DNA of 64,000 nt from a virus, in IMG/VR virus record IMGVR_UViG_3300046373_000172, positions 1 to 64,000 of that record; one strand, given 5' to 3'. Shown here in pieces: positions 30,448 through 39,352 of this stretch (position 1 is its first letter; each line of letters begins with the position of its first letter). Position numbers and translations under genes: made by a program. Below the pieces are notes generated by a model. That model worked only from the letters and a program-made list of their open reading frames with translations, made no database searches and was not told where the DNA came from.

Positions 30448-31131
30448 ATGGACGAACAGATAAAACGCTACATCATCGGCGACACCGAGACGACCGGCCT
30501 GCCGCCGAACAAGCATGCCTGCCAGGTAGGGCTGATCGAGATCGACCCGATCACGTTGGACGTGATGTGGGAGATCGAGTCGCTGATTGACCCGCTGCAT
30601 CCGATCGAGCCAGGCGCCCAAGCGATTCACGGCATCTCCGACGCCATGGTGCGCTGCGAGCCGACGATGGCGGAATTCATCGACCGGGACTTGGCCGGCG
30701 GCTTGTCGGGCAGCATCACCATGATCTGTCATAACGTCAGCTTTGACCTGAGCCTGCTGCAGCCGATCGGCGGCATCGACCGCACCATCTGCACGCTGGT
30801 CGAAGCACGCCAGTGCATCCGTGGCACCAAGAGCCACAAGCTGGCCGACTTGGCCGAGCACTTCGGCTTCGTGCCGGACGTGGCGCACAAGGCCTTGGCC
30901 GATTGCCACACCACGCGCCTGCTGCTGATCAAGCTGATGGAGATCACCGGCCAGACGCTGGACCAACTAGCCACGCCGAAGAAGCGCGTGGTGCACGTTC
31001 AGCCTTGGGGCATCCACAAGGACAAGCTGCTGGTCGACATCCCGTCCGGCTACCTGACCTGGCTGTTGACCCTGAAGGACTTGGAACCCAACCTGCGCGA
31101 GAGCGTGGAGAAAGCGCTGGCACTGAAATGA
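30448..31131 (+). CDS. DnaQ-like 3'-5' exonuclease (DEDDh)
   Basis: 227 residues. ExoI 'GDTETTGL' (residues 11-18), 'AIHGIS' and 'CHNVSFDLSLL' (ExoII), then 'HKALADCHTT' with the DEDDh His and Asp. The C-terminal part ('VQPWGIHKDKLLVDIPSGYLTWLL') resembles the DUF3820 motif often fused to DnaQ-type nucleases. Likely proofreading or processing nuclease acting with the phage polymerase, whose own exo domain has an altered ligand. Confidence 0.88.
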   Translation: MDEQIKRYIIGDTETTGLPPNKHACQVGLIEIDPITLDVMWEIESLIDPLHPIEPGAQAIHGISDAMVRCEPTMAEFIDRDLAGGLSGSITMICHNVSFDLSLLQPIGGIDRTICTLVEARQCIRGTKSHKLADLAEHFGFVPDVAHKALADCHTTRLLLIKLMEITGQTLDQLATPKKRVVHVQPWGIHKDKLLVDIPSGYLTWLLTLKDLEPNLRESVEKALALK

Positions 31132-31397
31132 CCCCGATTAAAGATCTGCGCGACGTGATGCACGTTGCCAGCTATGCAGTAGACACGGCTAAGCTGCTGG
31201 CGGCGTTCGGGATTTCTCCGGGCGCTGGCGTGACTCACCTGAACCTGAAAGTGGCGTCCGCTGATATGGTCGAGCTGACCGTGCGCCGCTACATCACGCA
31301 GCCAGAACTGGACGCGCTGATGGTCGCCCTGGAGCAAGAGCCCAGGCCTGTCCTGGTCGACACGCTCTCCGTAAAGCACACCTTCCCCTGCGTATAA
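31128..31397 (+). CDS. Hypothetical protein
   Basis: 89 residues from the ATG overlapping the exonuclease stop. 'THLNLKVASADMVELTVRRYITQPELDALMVALEQE' has the strand-helix form of small phage proteins; no motif recognised. Confidence 0.6.
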   Translation: MTPIKDLRDVMHVASYAVDTAKLLAAFGISPGAGVTHLNLKVASADMVELTVRRYITQPELDALMVALEQEPRPVLVDTLSVKHTFPCV

Positions 31398-31406
31398 GGA
31401 ACTGCC

Positions 31407-31934
31407 ATGAACATCGGCAAAACCCAAATGATGCAGGACCTCCAACGCTACCTTGCAATCTTCCCGAAAGCACCTATGACCTCCTTCGCCCAAAACATCA
31501 CCACCTTCAACGCCATGTACAAGATGCCAATCGCCCCGGCGCCGCGCTTGATCTCCGCCAAGCGCCTGATCGACTTCAAGTCGATCCTGGGCAAGGAGCT
31601 GAACGAGATCGACGACATCCTGGCCAAGTGGGAAAGCAAGAGCCTGAGCCCTGAAGGCCAGCTCGAACTGCTGACTGACATCGCCGACCTGTTGGGCGAT
31701 CTGCAGGTCTACTGCGCCAGCGAGATGGCCAAGTGGGGCCTGCCGCTGGAAGCCACCTTGCAGATCATCATGGAGTCGAACTTCAGCAAGATGGGCGCCG
31801 ACGGCTTGCCGATCTACGACGATCAGGACAAGCTGCAGAAAGGCCCTCACTACTGGAAGCCTGAACCACGTATCAGCGACATGCTGTCAGGCCGCATCGA
31901 AGCCCATCGGCTGCTGATGAAAGCGCCGCTGTAA
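31407..31934 (+). CDS. MazG-like/PRA-PH-type nucleotide pyrophosphohydrolase
   Basis: 175 residues. 'ITTFNAMYKMPIA', 'FKSILGKELNEIDDIL', 'LLTDIADLLGDLQVYCASEMAKWGLP' and 'IIMESNFSKMGADGLPIYDDQDKLQKGPHYWKPEP' match the all-alpha NTP pyrophosphatase family (E…ELxE, D…D metal sites; SNxSK; KGPxYxxP). Likely hydrolyses non-canonical or excess dNTPs, or counters host starvation signalling. Its place beside dNMP kinase and ThyX supports a nucleotide role. Confidence 0.8.
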   Translation: MNIGKTQMMQDLQRYLAIFPKAPMTSFAQNITTFNAMYKMPIAPAPRLISAKRLIDFKSILGKELNEIDDILAKWESKSLSPEGQLELLTDIADLLGDLQVYCASEMAKWGLPLEATLQIIMESNFSKMGADGLPIYDDQDKLQKGPHYWKPEPRISDMLSGRIEAHRLLMKAPL

Positions 31935-31936
31935 CC

Positions 31937-32974
31937 ATGGCCATCGCACAATCCCAAGTGCGCTCGCTGGCCCGGGCGATCGCCAACGGCATCGCCTTGG
32001 CCGACCTCGACTCCGAAGAGGTGGCGCCGGGCCGCATCGTGCACACCGACTTGCCGTGGACTGTCCCCGGCTTGCAGGTGGGCGCGCAGCTGGCCGGCGC
32101 CGAGGTGCAGGACTTCCTGGACGCCCCCTTGAGCGTGGACCCGGTCAAGCTGGCCGCCTTCTGGCACAAGACGCTGTACGACTTGTGGCACACGCCGGGC
32201 ACCCAGCTGCGCAAGGGCTATATCCTCAACACCTGCCAGTTCCGGCTGTGGCGCCAAGGCCAGCGCATGCTGCGCTTTGCCATGCCGCCCGGCTCGGACG
32301 ACATGCAGCTGGAACTGACGACCGGCTTGCAGCTGTCGATGGAAGTGGCCCACACCGCCTACATCTCGCTGCCGGTGCGTCACTTCGTACGCACCGACGA
32401 CGACTACTTCGTCGAACTGGCCAACGGCCAGGAGTTCGGCGTGCGCGCCGGCCGGCCGATCATCGAGTCGCCCTGGCAGTACGACGGGCGCGGCCAGATG
32501 TACGACTTGGCGGAGATGCCACGCGGCCCGACCAGCTACGCCTGCCAGCACGATCAGATTGCCCATGTGCGCTCGCTGATTTACGTGCACAAGGAGCGCT
32601 TCAAGGCCAACTTCGAAGGCCTCGACGTCGCGCTGCAGGCCATGCGCTTCCTCACCAACAACACGCCCTGCCCGGACTTGCTGCCGCAGGTGCGCCGGGC
32701 GCCCGTGACCACGCAGCTGGACAAGGAGCGTGAGCGGATCCTGTGGGACGCGATCAGCGTCATGGAATCGAGCATGGCGGACCGGGCCAAGCTGATCGCG
32801 CTGGAGTCCTTGCTGGTGCCGACGGTGATGTCGCTGTCCAAGTTCCGGCGGGCGATCTTCTCGTCGCCGCGCTACCCCTTCACGATGACGATACAAAAAC
32901 ACGATGCCGTGCTGAACACGGTGCGCCAACTTTACGAGACGGAGGTCCCATGCAGTCTAAAACGCAATCAATGA
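31937..32974 (+). CDS. Conserved-looking unknown protein, 345 aa
   Basis: 345 residues, follows the MazG-like gene by 2 nt. Alpha/beta without recognised motifs. The segments 'TLYDLWHTPGTQLRKGYILNTCQFRLWRQGQ' and 'HFVRTDDDYFVELANGQEFGVRAGRPIIESPW' look ordered. The last 25 nt overlap a small membrane-protein gene. Size and operon position suggest a role in replication or nucleotide metabolism; unproven. Confidence 0.6.
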   Translation: MAIAQSQVRSLARAIANGIALADLDSEEVAPGRIVHTDLPWTVPGLQVGAQLAGAEVQDFLDAPLSVDPVKLAAFWHKTLYDLWHTPGTQLRKGYILNTCQFRLWRQGQRMLRFAMPPGSDDMQLELTTGLQLSMEVAHTAYISLPVRHFVRTDDDYFVELANGQEFGVRAGRPIIESPWQYDGRGQMYDLAEMPRGPTSYACQHDQIAHVRSLIYVHKERFKANFEGLDVALQAMRFLTNNTPCPDLLPQVRRAPVTTQLDKERERILWDAISVMESSMADRAKLIALESLLVPTVMSLSKFRRAIFSSPRYPFTMTIQKHDAVLNTVRQLYETEVPCSLKRNQ

Positions 32975-33171
32975 CCGAGGTGGTCGTGTCGACCGGGGTG
33001 GCGTTCTTGATTTCGGCGGTGCTGCAGCAGTTCGTCGTGGCGTCTCTGTTCCACCTCAACACCTCGCCGGCGGCGAACCTTGGGCTGACCTGCTTCTTCA
33101 CGGTCGTCTCGCTGGTGCGGTCGTACCTCTTCCGCAGATTCTTCAACTGGCTTCACAGGAGCAATGCATGA
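32950..33171 (+). CDS. Small membrane protein (DUF7220-like)
   Basis: 73 residues from ATG 32950 (ACGGAGGTCCC). Two hydrophobic segments (VVVSTGVAFLISAVLQQFVVASLF; NLGLTCFFTVVSLVRSYLFRRFF) and the RSYxxRRxFN ending match a small membrane protein common in phages. Function unknown. Confidence 0.7.
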   Translation: MQSKTQSMTEVVVSTGVAFLISAVLQQFVVASLFHLNTSPAANLGLTCFFTVVSLVRSYLFRRFFNWLHRSNA

Positions 33172-33725
33172 ACCCTAAATCCATTCTGATCGGCCTGGCC
33201 GGGCCGGCCGGCGCCGGCAAGGACACCGTCGCCGATTACCTGGTCGAGAAGCACAGCTTCCAGAAGCTGTCCTTCGCCGGCCCGCTCAAGGCGATGCTGG
33301 CCGCCGGCGGCATGCCGGAGCCGCAGGACCGCGCGCTGAAGGAGTTAGCCATTCCAGGCTTCGACTTCAGCTGGCGCCAAGCCGCCCAGTCACTTGGGAC
33401 GGAGTGGGGCCGCGAGCTAGACCCGGACCTGTGGATCAAGCTGGTAGAGAAGCGCATCGCGTCGATCGACAACGTGCTGTCCTCCCGCGGCTCCCGCATC
33501 GTGCTGTCGGATGTGCGGTTTGTGAACGAGGCGGAAATGATTAACCGTATGGGCGGCTCGGTGGTGCACATCCTGGGTCGCCAAGCAGACTTAGGGCTGG
33601 CCGCGTCTCATGTCAGCGAGGCCAAGCTGATGATCGAGGATCAGGATCTGATCATCGACAACCGCGGCGACATCGAGCAGCTGCACGCCGAGATCGAAGA
33701 AGTCATGTACGCGGTGGGCAATTGA
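33168..33725 (+). CDS. Deoxynucleoside monophosphate kinase
   Basis: 185 residues. Walker A 'GLAGPAGAGKDTVADYL' (residues 9-25), 'QKLSFAGPLKAML' as in T4 gp1-type dNMP kinases, then 'SWRQAAQSLGTEWGRELDPDLWIKL' and 'RIVLSDVRFVNEAEMI'. It converts dNMPs to dNDPs for phage DNA synthesis. ATGA overlaps on both sides within the replication operon. Confidence 0.85.
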   Translation: MNPKSILIGLAGPAGAGKDTVADYLVEKHSFQKLSFAGPLKAMLAAGGMPEPQDRALKELAIPGFDFSWRQAAQSLGTEWGRELDPDLWIKLVEKRIASIDNVLSSRGSRIVLSDVRFVNEAEMINRMGGSVVHILGRQADLGLAASHVSEAKLMIEDQDLIIDNRGDIEQLHAEIEEVMYAVGN

Positions 33726-33988
33726 TGGAGCGCTCCGCTGACCCGATCGACAACGCCAGCGCCGAGACTGACTTGGCGGACGAGCAGGCGGTGCTGCGCC
33801 GGCGCCATGCCGAAGCGCTGCGCATCCGGCGCACCGCCATCGCCTTGGCCGACGGCGACTTCAACGGCATCAACTGCGTGGAGTGCTACGACGAGTTGCC
33901 GGCGGTGCGGATCGCCGACCACCGGATGCTGTGCACACCTTGCGCTTCAGCGCAGGAGAAGAAAGACAAACTGAAAGGGATACGATGA
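33725..33988 (+). CDS. DksA/TraR-like C4 zinc-finger protein
   Basis: 87 residues. N-terminal acidic helix, central helix, then C-x2-C…C-x2-C ('NCVECYDELPAVRIADHRMLCTPC'), as in TraR and phage DksA homologues. These bind the secondary channel of host RNA polymerase and change promoter choice without ppGpp. TGATG overlap with the kinase. Start ATG 33725 rather than TTG 33722. Confidence 0.8.
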   Translation: MERSADPIDNASAETDLADEQAVLRRRHAEALRIRRTAIALADGDFNGINCVECYDELPAVRIADHRMLCTPCASAQEKKDKLKGIR

Positions 33989-36900
33989 AACGAACCCGCA
34001 TTGGCTACGATATGTCAGCATTTTTATGGAACGCCCTGCTGTACGGCAAGGACGTAGAGAACGGGCACCAAGCCATCCACAAGGAGAAGCCTTGCTGGAT
34101 CAACTCCTGGCACCACGGCTACGACAACGTCGTGCCGCGCATGGCCGAGTTGCTGACCAAGTACCGCCTGAACCCGATCGACATGATCCTGGTTTTCGAG
34201 GGTAAGAATTCCAAGTCCAAGCGTCTGATGATCGACAAGAATTACAAGCAGGGCCGCGAGCATCCGGAAGATGCCTACGTTGAATTCCTGACGCTGCGCG
34301 ACAAGGTCAAGGCGCTCTGGCTCAGCCTCGGCGCCCAGGTGCTGACGCAGGACTATGCCGAGGGTGACGACACGCTGGCCTGGCTGGCCGAGAACACCGA
34401 GGACGATCTGATCATCGCCACCTTCGACAACGACTTGTCGGCGCTCAACGGCGTCAACGGGTATGGCGCCACGACCACCGTCTGGGTCAACGACCTGGAG
34501 GCGCACAACAAGTACGGCATTTTCGACTACCACCTGATCACCACCTACAAGGCGCTGGTCGGCGATTCGTCCGACAACATCAAGGGCTGTGTCGGCTTCG
34601 GCCCTAAAACGTTCCTGAAGTTCTGCGACCAGTATGGCTACGACGGCCTGCAGGAGCTGCACAACCTGCTGTCGATGTCCGACTTGTCGCCGCTGGCCGA
34701 GATGGCCGCCTCCGGCAAGCACCCGCTGGTGGCGATGATCGTCGACCAGGGGCCGGACGTGATCCGCTGCTTCGACCTGGCCAAGCTGCGCCCCGAGTGG
34801 GTCAACACGATGGCCTACCCGTTGACGTGGGAAGCGGGCATGGTAACGCCGCTGAGTGCTGCGTCAGATCCACTGATGAAGAAGTATTACGGCCGCGCGC
34901 GGCTGGTGTCAGCCGGCTCGTTCGCCGCGGCGATCGAATGGGCCAAGCCCTTGATTCTGGCGTCGCGGGATGTGGCGCTGGATATCGAAACCACGACGAG
35001 CGAGGAGTCTTCCGAATGGCTTGAACGCAAAGGCAACATCGATGGCGTCGACGTGTTCGGCTCCACCCTGTGCGGACTTGGGCTGACCTTCGGTCCGAAC
35101 AACCAATACACGCTGTACTTTTCCGTCAACCATGCAGACACCGACAACATCGCGTCGGAAGACCTGCGCCAGTTCATCGCCTGGATCCCACAGGACAAAC
35201 ACCTGGTGATCCAGAACACGAACTTCGAGCTCCCCGTGCTGTACCAGGCATGGGGCGACAAGCAGCTGGACAACGGCTTCTACGGCTACCTGCCCAATGT
35301 GCTCGATACCAAACTGGAAGCTTCGTACCAGGACGAGAACAGCCCACTTGGGCTGAAGCAGCGCTCCCTGAAGATCTTGAATTATAAGCAGCAGACGTAC
35401 GAGGAAACGACGCGCTTGACCGGCACCCCTTCCGAATTGTTCAAGGGGGGCCGGCTGGTGTCGACGCAGTACAAAAAGCAAATGGTCGGCACCGGGAAGT
35501 TCGAATTGGTGCCTCTGCTGGACGACAGCGGAGTTCCGATGCTGGACGAAGACGGCGCCCAAGTGCTGCAGCAGGGTGGCGAGATCATGAAGGAAGAACT
35601 GGTGCTGGTGCCTTCCGGCCGCACGATGACCGCCGTCGTCGACCTGAAAACCGGCAAGCGCCTGCACTATATTTATGCCGATCAGGACGAGATCGATTCC
35701 AGCGAAGAGTACGACCCGTCCGACACGGCGCCGGAAATGGTGCCAGTGGTCGATACCGAAACGCGCCAGTACAAGATGCATGAGTTGCCGGCTGCGCACG
35801 TCTTCGGTTACGGCGCTGACGATCCGATTTGCACGATCGCCTTGCACAATTTCTACAAGCTGTTCATGCAGCTGGAGCACACGTACGAGACCTACCTGAA
35901 GGTCGAGATCCAGGCGGCGTATGCCAACGCCATGGCGTTCGTCTCCGGCATCCCGTTCTCGATGGAGCGCATGATGTCCTGCGAGCGGGAGGACAATGCG
36001 TCGGTAGCCAAGTCGTGGCCGGTGCTACGCTCCTTCCTGATCGACAAGGGCTGGGCCGGCACCGTGCCTCCCGTTTACACGGTGGACATCACGGCGGCGC
36101 AGGTGAAGGAAGCGTTCGAAATCGTCGCCGGCCGCAAGCTGGAGACGATGATGCGCACGGTCTCCAAGTTGGCGATCTTCGCCCGCGAAGACGGCGAGCC
36201 GATCTTTGCCGAACTGCTGTCGCGGGTCGACAAGGAGAAAACGCCGGAAGCGGTCCAGGCGTTTAACGCCTACGTGCTGGGCCGGTTCAAGGGCGAGCCG
36301 GAGTTCAACGCCGACAGCCCGGTGCAGATGAAGCGCCTGCTGTACGAGACCTTGGGCCTGCCGGTCCGCTTGACCAATAAGGTGACGGACGCCCAGCGCG
36401 CCAAAGGTGAGACTCAGGGCACCGCGAAGACGGATGACCTGGCGCTGCAAACGGCGCTGCACTATGACAGCGAGTTCACCGACCTGTCCGTGCTCAAGGC
36501 GATCCAGGTCATGAAGCAGTGCGGCACCCGGTCGAAGCTGTACTACAAGCCGTACCGAAACTTCCCCCACTGGCGTGATGGCTTGTTGCACCCGTCGACG
36601 AACCAGTGCGCGACGGTCACGCGCAGGAACAGCGCCAGCGACCCGAACTACACCCAGTGGCCTGCCAAGGGTGAAGGCTTGCGCTTCCGGGAGTGCATTG
36701 TGGCGCGTAAGCGGGGCCGGGTCATCATCTCGTCGGACTGCTCCGGCCAGGAGTTGCGCTTGGCGGCGGACTTTAGCCGGGACCCGAACATGCTGTCCTG
36801 CTATATCGGCGAGAACCTGCGGGACATCCACTCGATGGTGGCTGCGGCGGCAACGAAGTACTTCTGGGATCGGGAGTGGTCGTACGAAGAATTCTATGCT

Positions 36901-37596
36901 GCGTTGAAGGGTCTGGACGAAGAATTGGCTGAGAAGGTGGACGCCCTGCGCTCCAAGTCGAAGGCGGTGACGTTCGGGGAAATTTATGGAAGCATGGCCA
37001 AGTCTTTGTCCGAGCGGTTGATGATTTCGGAAGAGGAGGCGCAACTGTTCCTGGATGCGAAGAAGGCACAGTTCCCCGGCGTCGACATTTGGAAGGACGA
37101 AGTAGTGGCGTTCGCCCGCCGACACGGTTACAGCTTGACGATGATGGGCGGCCGGCGCCACATGAGGGAAGTGCTGCAGGGTGGCGACAAGTGGGAGATC
37201 AACCGGGCCGAACGCCAGCTGAGTAACTTCTGCATCCAGTCTTCCGGCGCGGAAGCCATCAAGATCGCCCTTGGGAAGTGTGCGTTCAGCGAGGTCATGC
37301 ACCGCTGTGATGTGCATATCATCGGCAGCCTCCATGATGAACTTATTGTTGACGCGCCCCAGGAACACGCCTATGAAGTGGCAACGGAGATGGTCAAGTT
37401 CTTACAAGCGCCTTACGGCAACATGATCGTACCGTTCATCTCGGAAACCACTCTCGGCCTGGACTTCGGGCACCAGCTGAAGCTCCCTCTTGGGTTCACC
37501 CCGGAGCAGGTGCAGGCCGTCTTGGAGAAGATGAACCGGGAGGCCGACGAACGTAAAAACCCAGCAGCAAAACTCGTCCTGAAGGAAGCAGCATGA
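33985..37596 (+). CDS. polA: DNA polymerase I, three-domain (5' nuclease, 3'-5' exo, family A pol)
   Basis: 1203 residues from ATG 33985. Residues 1-270: FEN/PIN 5' nuclease ('VFEGKNSKSKR', EGDD, 'TFDNDLSALNG', 'VGDSSDNIKGCVGFGPKTF'). Residues 325-620: DEDD exonuclease with D333/E335 (DIETTT), 'NTNFE' where the usual Asp is Glu415, and Asp612/613. Polymerase: motif A 'SDCSGQELRLAADFSRD' (Asp918), motif B K993…F997…Y1001, motif C HDE (1117-1119). Full Pol I architecture is uncommon in phages, which usually split the 5' nuclease. It could extend primers and remove RNA alone. A residue 510-600 insertion has no counterpart I recognise. Confidence 0.92.
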   Translation: MKRTRIGYDMSAFLWNALLYGKDVENGHQAIHKEKPCWINSWHHGYDNVVPRMAELLTKYRLNPIDMILVFEGKNSKSKRLMIDKNYKQGREHPEDAYVEFLTLRDKVKALWLSLGAQVLTQDYAEGDDTLAWLAENTEDDLIIATFDNDLSALNGVNGYGATTTVWVNDLEAHNKYGIFDYHLITTYKALVGDSSDNIKGCVGFGPKTFLKFCDQYGYDGLQELHNLLSMSDLSPLAEMAASGKHPLVAMIVDQGPDVIRCFDLAKLRPEWVNTMAYPLTWEAGMVTPLSAASDPLMKKYYGRARLVSAGSFAAAIEWAKPLILASRDVALDIETTTSEESSEWLERKGNIDGVDVFGSTLCGLGLTFGPNNQYTLYFSVNHADTDNIASEDLRQFIAWIPQDKHLVIQNTNFELPVLYQAWGDKQLDNGFYGYLPNVLDTKLEASYQDENSPLGLKQRSLKILNYKQQTYEETTRLTGTPSELFKGGRLVSTQYKKQMVGTGKFELVPLLDDSGVPMLDEDGAQVLQQGGEIMKEELVLVPSGRTMTAVVDLKTGKRLHYIYADQDEIDSSEEYDPSDTAPEMVPVVDTETRQYKMHELPAAHVFGYGADDPICTIALHNFYKLFMQLEHTYETYLKVEIQAAYANAMAFVSGIPFSMERMMSCEREDNASVAKSWPVLRSFLIDKGWAGTVPPVYTVDITAAQVKEAFEIVAGRKLETMMRTVSKLAIFAREDGEPIFAELLSRVDKEKTPEAVQAFNAYVLGRFKGEPEFNADSPVQMKRLLYETLGLPVRLTNKVTDAQRAKGETQGTAKTDDLALQTALHYDSEFTDLSVLKAIQVMKQCGTRSKLYYKPYRNFPHWRDGLLHPSTNQCATVTRRNSASDPNYTQWPAKGEGLRFRECIVARKRGRVIISSDCSGQELRLAADFSRDPNMLSCYIGENLRDIHSMVAAAATKYFWDREWSYEEFYAALKGLDEELAEKVDALRSKSKAVTFGEIYGSMAKSLSERLMISEEEAQLFLDAKKAQFPGVDIWKDEVVAFARRHGYSLTMMGGRRHMREVLQGGDKWEINRAERQLSNFCIQSSGAEAIKIALGKCAFSEVMHRCDVHIIGSLHDELIVDAPQEHAYEVATEMVKFLQAPYGNMIVPFISETTLGLDFGHQLKLPLGFTPEQVQAVLEKMNREADERKNPAAKLVLKEAA

Positions 37597-37871
37597 ACAG
37601 CACCGTCTACAAATACCCGATTCACCTGACTGGCCTGCAGGTGCTCACACTGCCGGCCCCCGCGCGCATCCTCGACATCCAGATCCAGGACGGCTACCCG
37701 CAGTTGTGGGCGCTGGTCGAGCCGGACCAGCCGATGCAGAATTACGAGGTGATCACCATAGGCACCGGCCAGACCTGCTACCACGACCTGCGCGGCTCGA
37801 TCTTCCAGAAGACGCTGATCGACGGCAGCTTCGTCTGGCACATCTTTGTTCGCCTCCTCCCAACCCTCTGA
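37593..37871 (+). CDS. Hypothetical phage protein (DUF7352-like)
   Basis: 92 residues, ATGA overlap with polA. 'VLTLPAPARILDIQIQDGYPQLWALVEPDQP' followed by 'YEVITIGTGQ' fits a small beta-sandwich family frequent in phages. No activity known. Confidence 0.7.
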   Translation: MNSTVYKYPIHLTGLQVLTLPAPARILDIQIQDGYPQLWALVEPDQPMQNYEVITIGTGQTCYHDLRGSIFQKTLIDGSFVWHIFVRLLPTL

Positions 37872-37879
37872 AAGAGACT

Positions 37880-38205
37880 ATGACCATCCACTACATTGAC
37901 GGCCCTGCGGCCTGCGGCAAGACTCGGCACCTGGACGCGCTGAAAGCGATATACGAGAAGCGTGGTGTCGAGGTGCTTGGGCCTATCGACCCTGCAGGAG
38001 TGCTGGGCTTGCTCCGCTCACCGGCTTACCGGCTTACCTCGACGCCCACCTGAAAGACCGCTCGAAAACGGTCCTGATGGTGGACGACTGGCAGGAGCGC
38101 GGCAAATGGCCGGGGCCCCTGCGAGAGCAGATTAAGGCTGCCGGCTTCCGCAAGGTCTTCATCGCCCGCAGTGACACCGCGCGCAACACCTGGGAGGGCG
38201 TATGA
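37880..38205 (+). pseudogene. P-loop ATPase-like gene broken by an 8-bp tandem duplication
   Basis: ATG 37880 encodes 'TIHYIDGPAACGKTRHLDALKAIYE' with a Walker A (GPAACGKT), then stops early at 38053. After an 8-nt tandem repeat (CCGGCTTA at 38021 and 38029) the other frame continues 'AYLDAHLKDRSKTVLMVDDWQERGKWPGPL…GFRKVFIAR' to TGA 38203-38205, including a Walker B (VLMVDD). Removing one 8-nt copy gives one ORF of 105 codons. Likely a recently inactivated small ATPase/kinase-like protein. Ribosomal hopping over the repeat is an alternative. Confidence 0.75.
38021..38038 (+). repeat. 8-bp tandem duplication disrupting the ATPase frame
   Basis: CCGGCTTACCGGCTTACC: period 8, 2.25 copies. Deleting 8 nt restores frame between the Walker A and Walker B halves. 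Confidence 0.85.
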
Positions 38206-38435
38206 ACCACCGAAAAGAAGACGCCTGCGAGATCTGCCAAGTGCTCGACTCCAAGGCGTACAGCGAGCCCAAGCGGCAGATGCTGCACCAGCTGCTGGCG
38301 TACGAATTCGCCATCCTCGACGTGATGTCGGACCCGGAGAACGAAGGCATCGAGACCGACGAGGACGAGATCGAGGGCCTGATGAACGAAATTATTGCCG
38401 TGTCCGAGGTGGACGCCGGCGTGACGATGAATTGA
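38202..38435 (+). CDS. Hypothetical acidic protein with CxxC
   Basis: 77 residues. Starts 'NHRKEDACEICQVLD' (CEIC), then becomes very acidic (ENEGIETDEDEIEGLMNEI). ATG overlaps the stop of the broken ATPase gene in its restored frame, evidence that that frame was once used. Function unknown. Confidence 0.6.
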   Translation: MNHRKEDACEICQVLDSKAYSEPKRQMLHQLLAYEFAILDVMSDPENEGIETDEDEIEGLMNEIIAVSEVDAGVTMN

Positions 38436-38443
38436 AAGAGATC

Positions 38444-39352
38444 ATGACCAAACCTACACTCTCCTCCCAGCTGGCCGTCGACTACGAGCCAGGCAAAGCG
38501 CGCTTCCCTTTGATGGCCTTCCACAAGGTCGACGGCGTGCGCGGCAACCACTTCACCGGCGGCTTGACCGGCCGCTCGCTCAAGGCCTTCAAGAACAAGG
38601 CCGTCACCGCGGCGTACGCCTCGGACGTGTATGCCGGCATGGACGGAGAATTCACGATCGACGGCCGGCTGACAGGGCATGACCTGTGCAGCCTGACGAC
38701 GGGCTTGATGGGCCGGATCGCCGGCGAAGCGAACGTGGCGTGGAACTTGTTCGACTGGCTGGCGCCACATGTGGTGGACATGCACTACTTCAAACGCTAC
38801 ACGGCGCTGTATGCCTACCTCGAAGCCAGCAAGCCGGCAGGCGTACATCTGCTGCCTTTCGAGTGGGTACACAATGTTGAAGAGGCCCAGGCGTTCATCG
38901 ACAAATCCCTGACGCTTGGGTACGAAGGCGCCATCTTCCGCGACCCCAAGGAGATGCACAAGTCCGGCCGCGCCACGGCCAAGTTGAACTCCTTCTGGCG
39001 TTTCAAGCCTGCCTCGGACAAGGACGCCATCGTAATCGAGGTCTACGAGGCGGACGAGAACCAGAACGAGGCGAAGAAGAACGAGCTGGGCCAGACCGAG
39101 CGCTCCACTCACAAGGGGAACAAGGTCGCCAAGGGCATGGCCGGCGGCTTCATCTGCACCGACGTCGAATCCGGCGACCGTATCCGGGTGCCGGCCGGCA
39201 CCCTGAAGCACGACGAACGTATCGAGGCTTGGGTGAATCGTTCGGCATACCCGGGCCGGGCGCTGAAATACCGTTCGCTGGACACCGGCGTGAAGGACGC
39301 CCCAAGACAGGCCCGCTTCGTGGGCTGGCGTATCGAGGAAGACATGTCATGA
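38444..39352 (+). CDS. ATP-dependent DNA ligase
   Basis: 302 residues. Adenylation motif I 'HKVDGVRG' (Lys28), motif III-like 'AGMDGEFT', motif IV 'LGYEGAIFRDP', motif V 'SFWRFKP' and a C-terminal OB-type region ending 'ARFVGWRIEE'. A compact T7-like ligase that would join Okazaki fragments behind polA. Start ATG 38444 follows AAAGAGATC, 9 nt after the preceding stop. Confidence 0.85.
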   Translation: MTKPTLSSQLAVDYEPGKARFPLMAFHKVDGVRGNHFTGGLTGRSLKAFKNKAVTAAYASDVYAGMDGEFTIDGRLTGHDLCSLTTGLMGRIAGEANVAWNLFDWLAPHVVDMHYFKRYTALYAYLEASKPAGVHLLPFEWVHNVEEAQAFIDKSLTLGYEGAIFRDPKEMHKSGRATAKLNSFWRFKPASDKDAIVIEVYEADENQNEAKKNELGQTERSTHKGNKVAKGMAGGFICTDVESGDRIRVPAGTLKHDERIEAWVNRSAYPGRALKYRSLDTGVKDAPRQARFVGWRIEEDMS

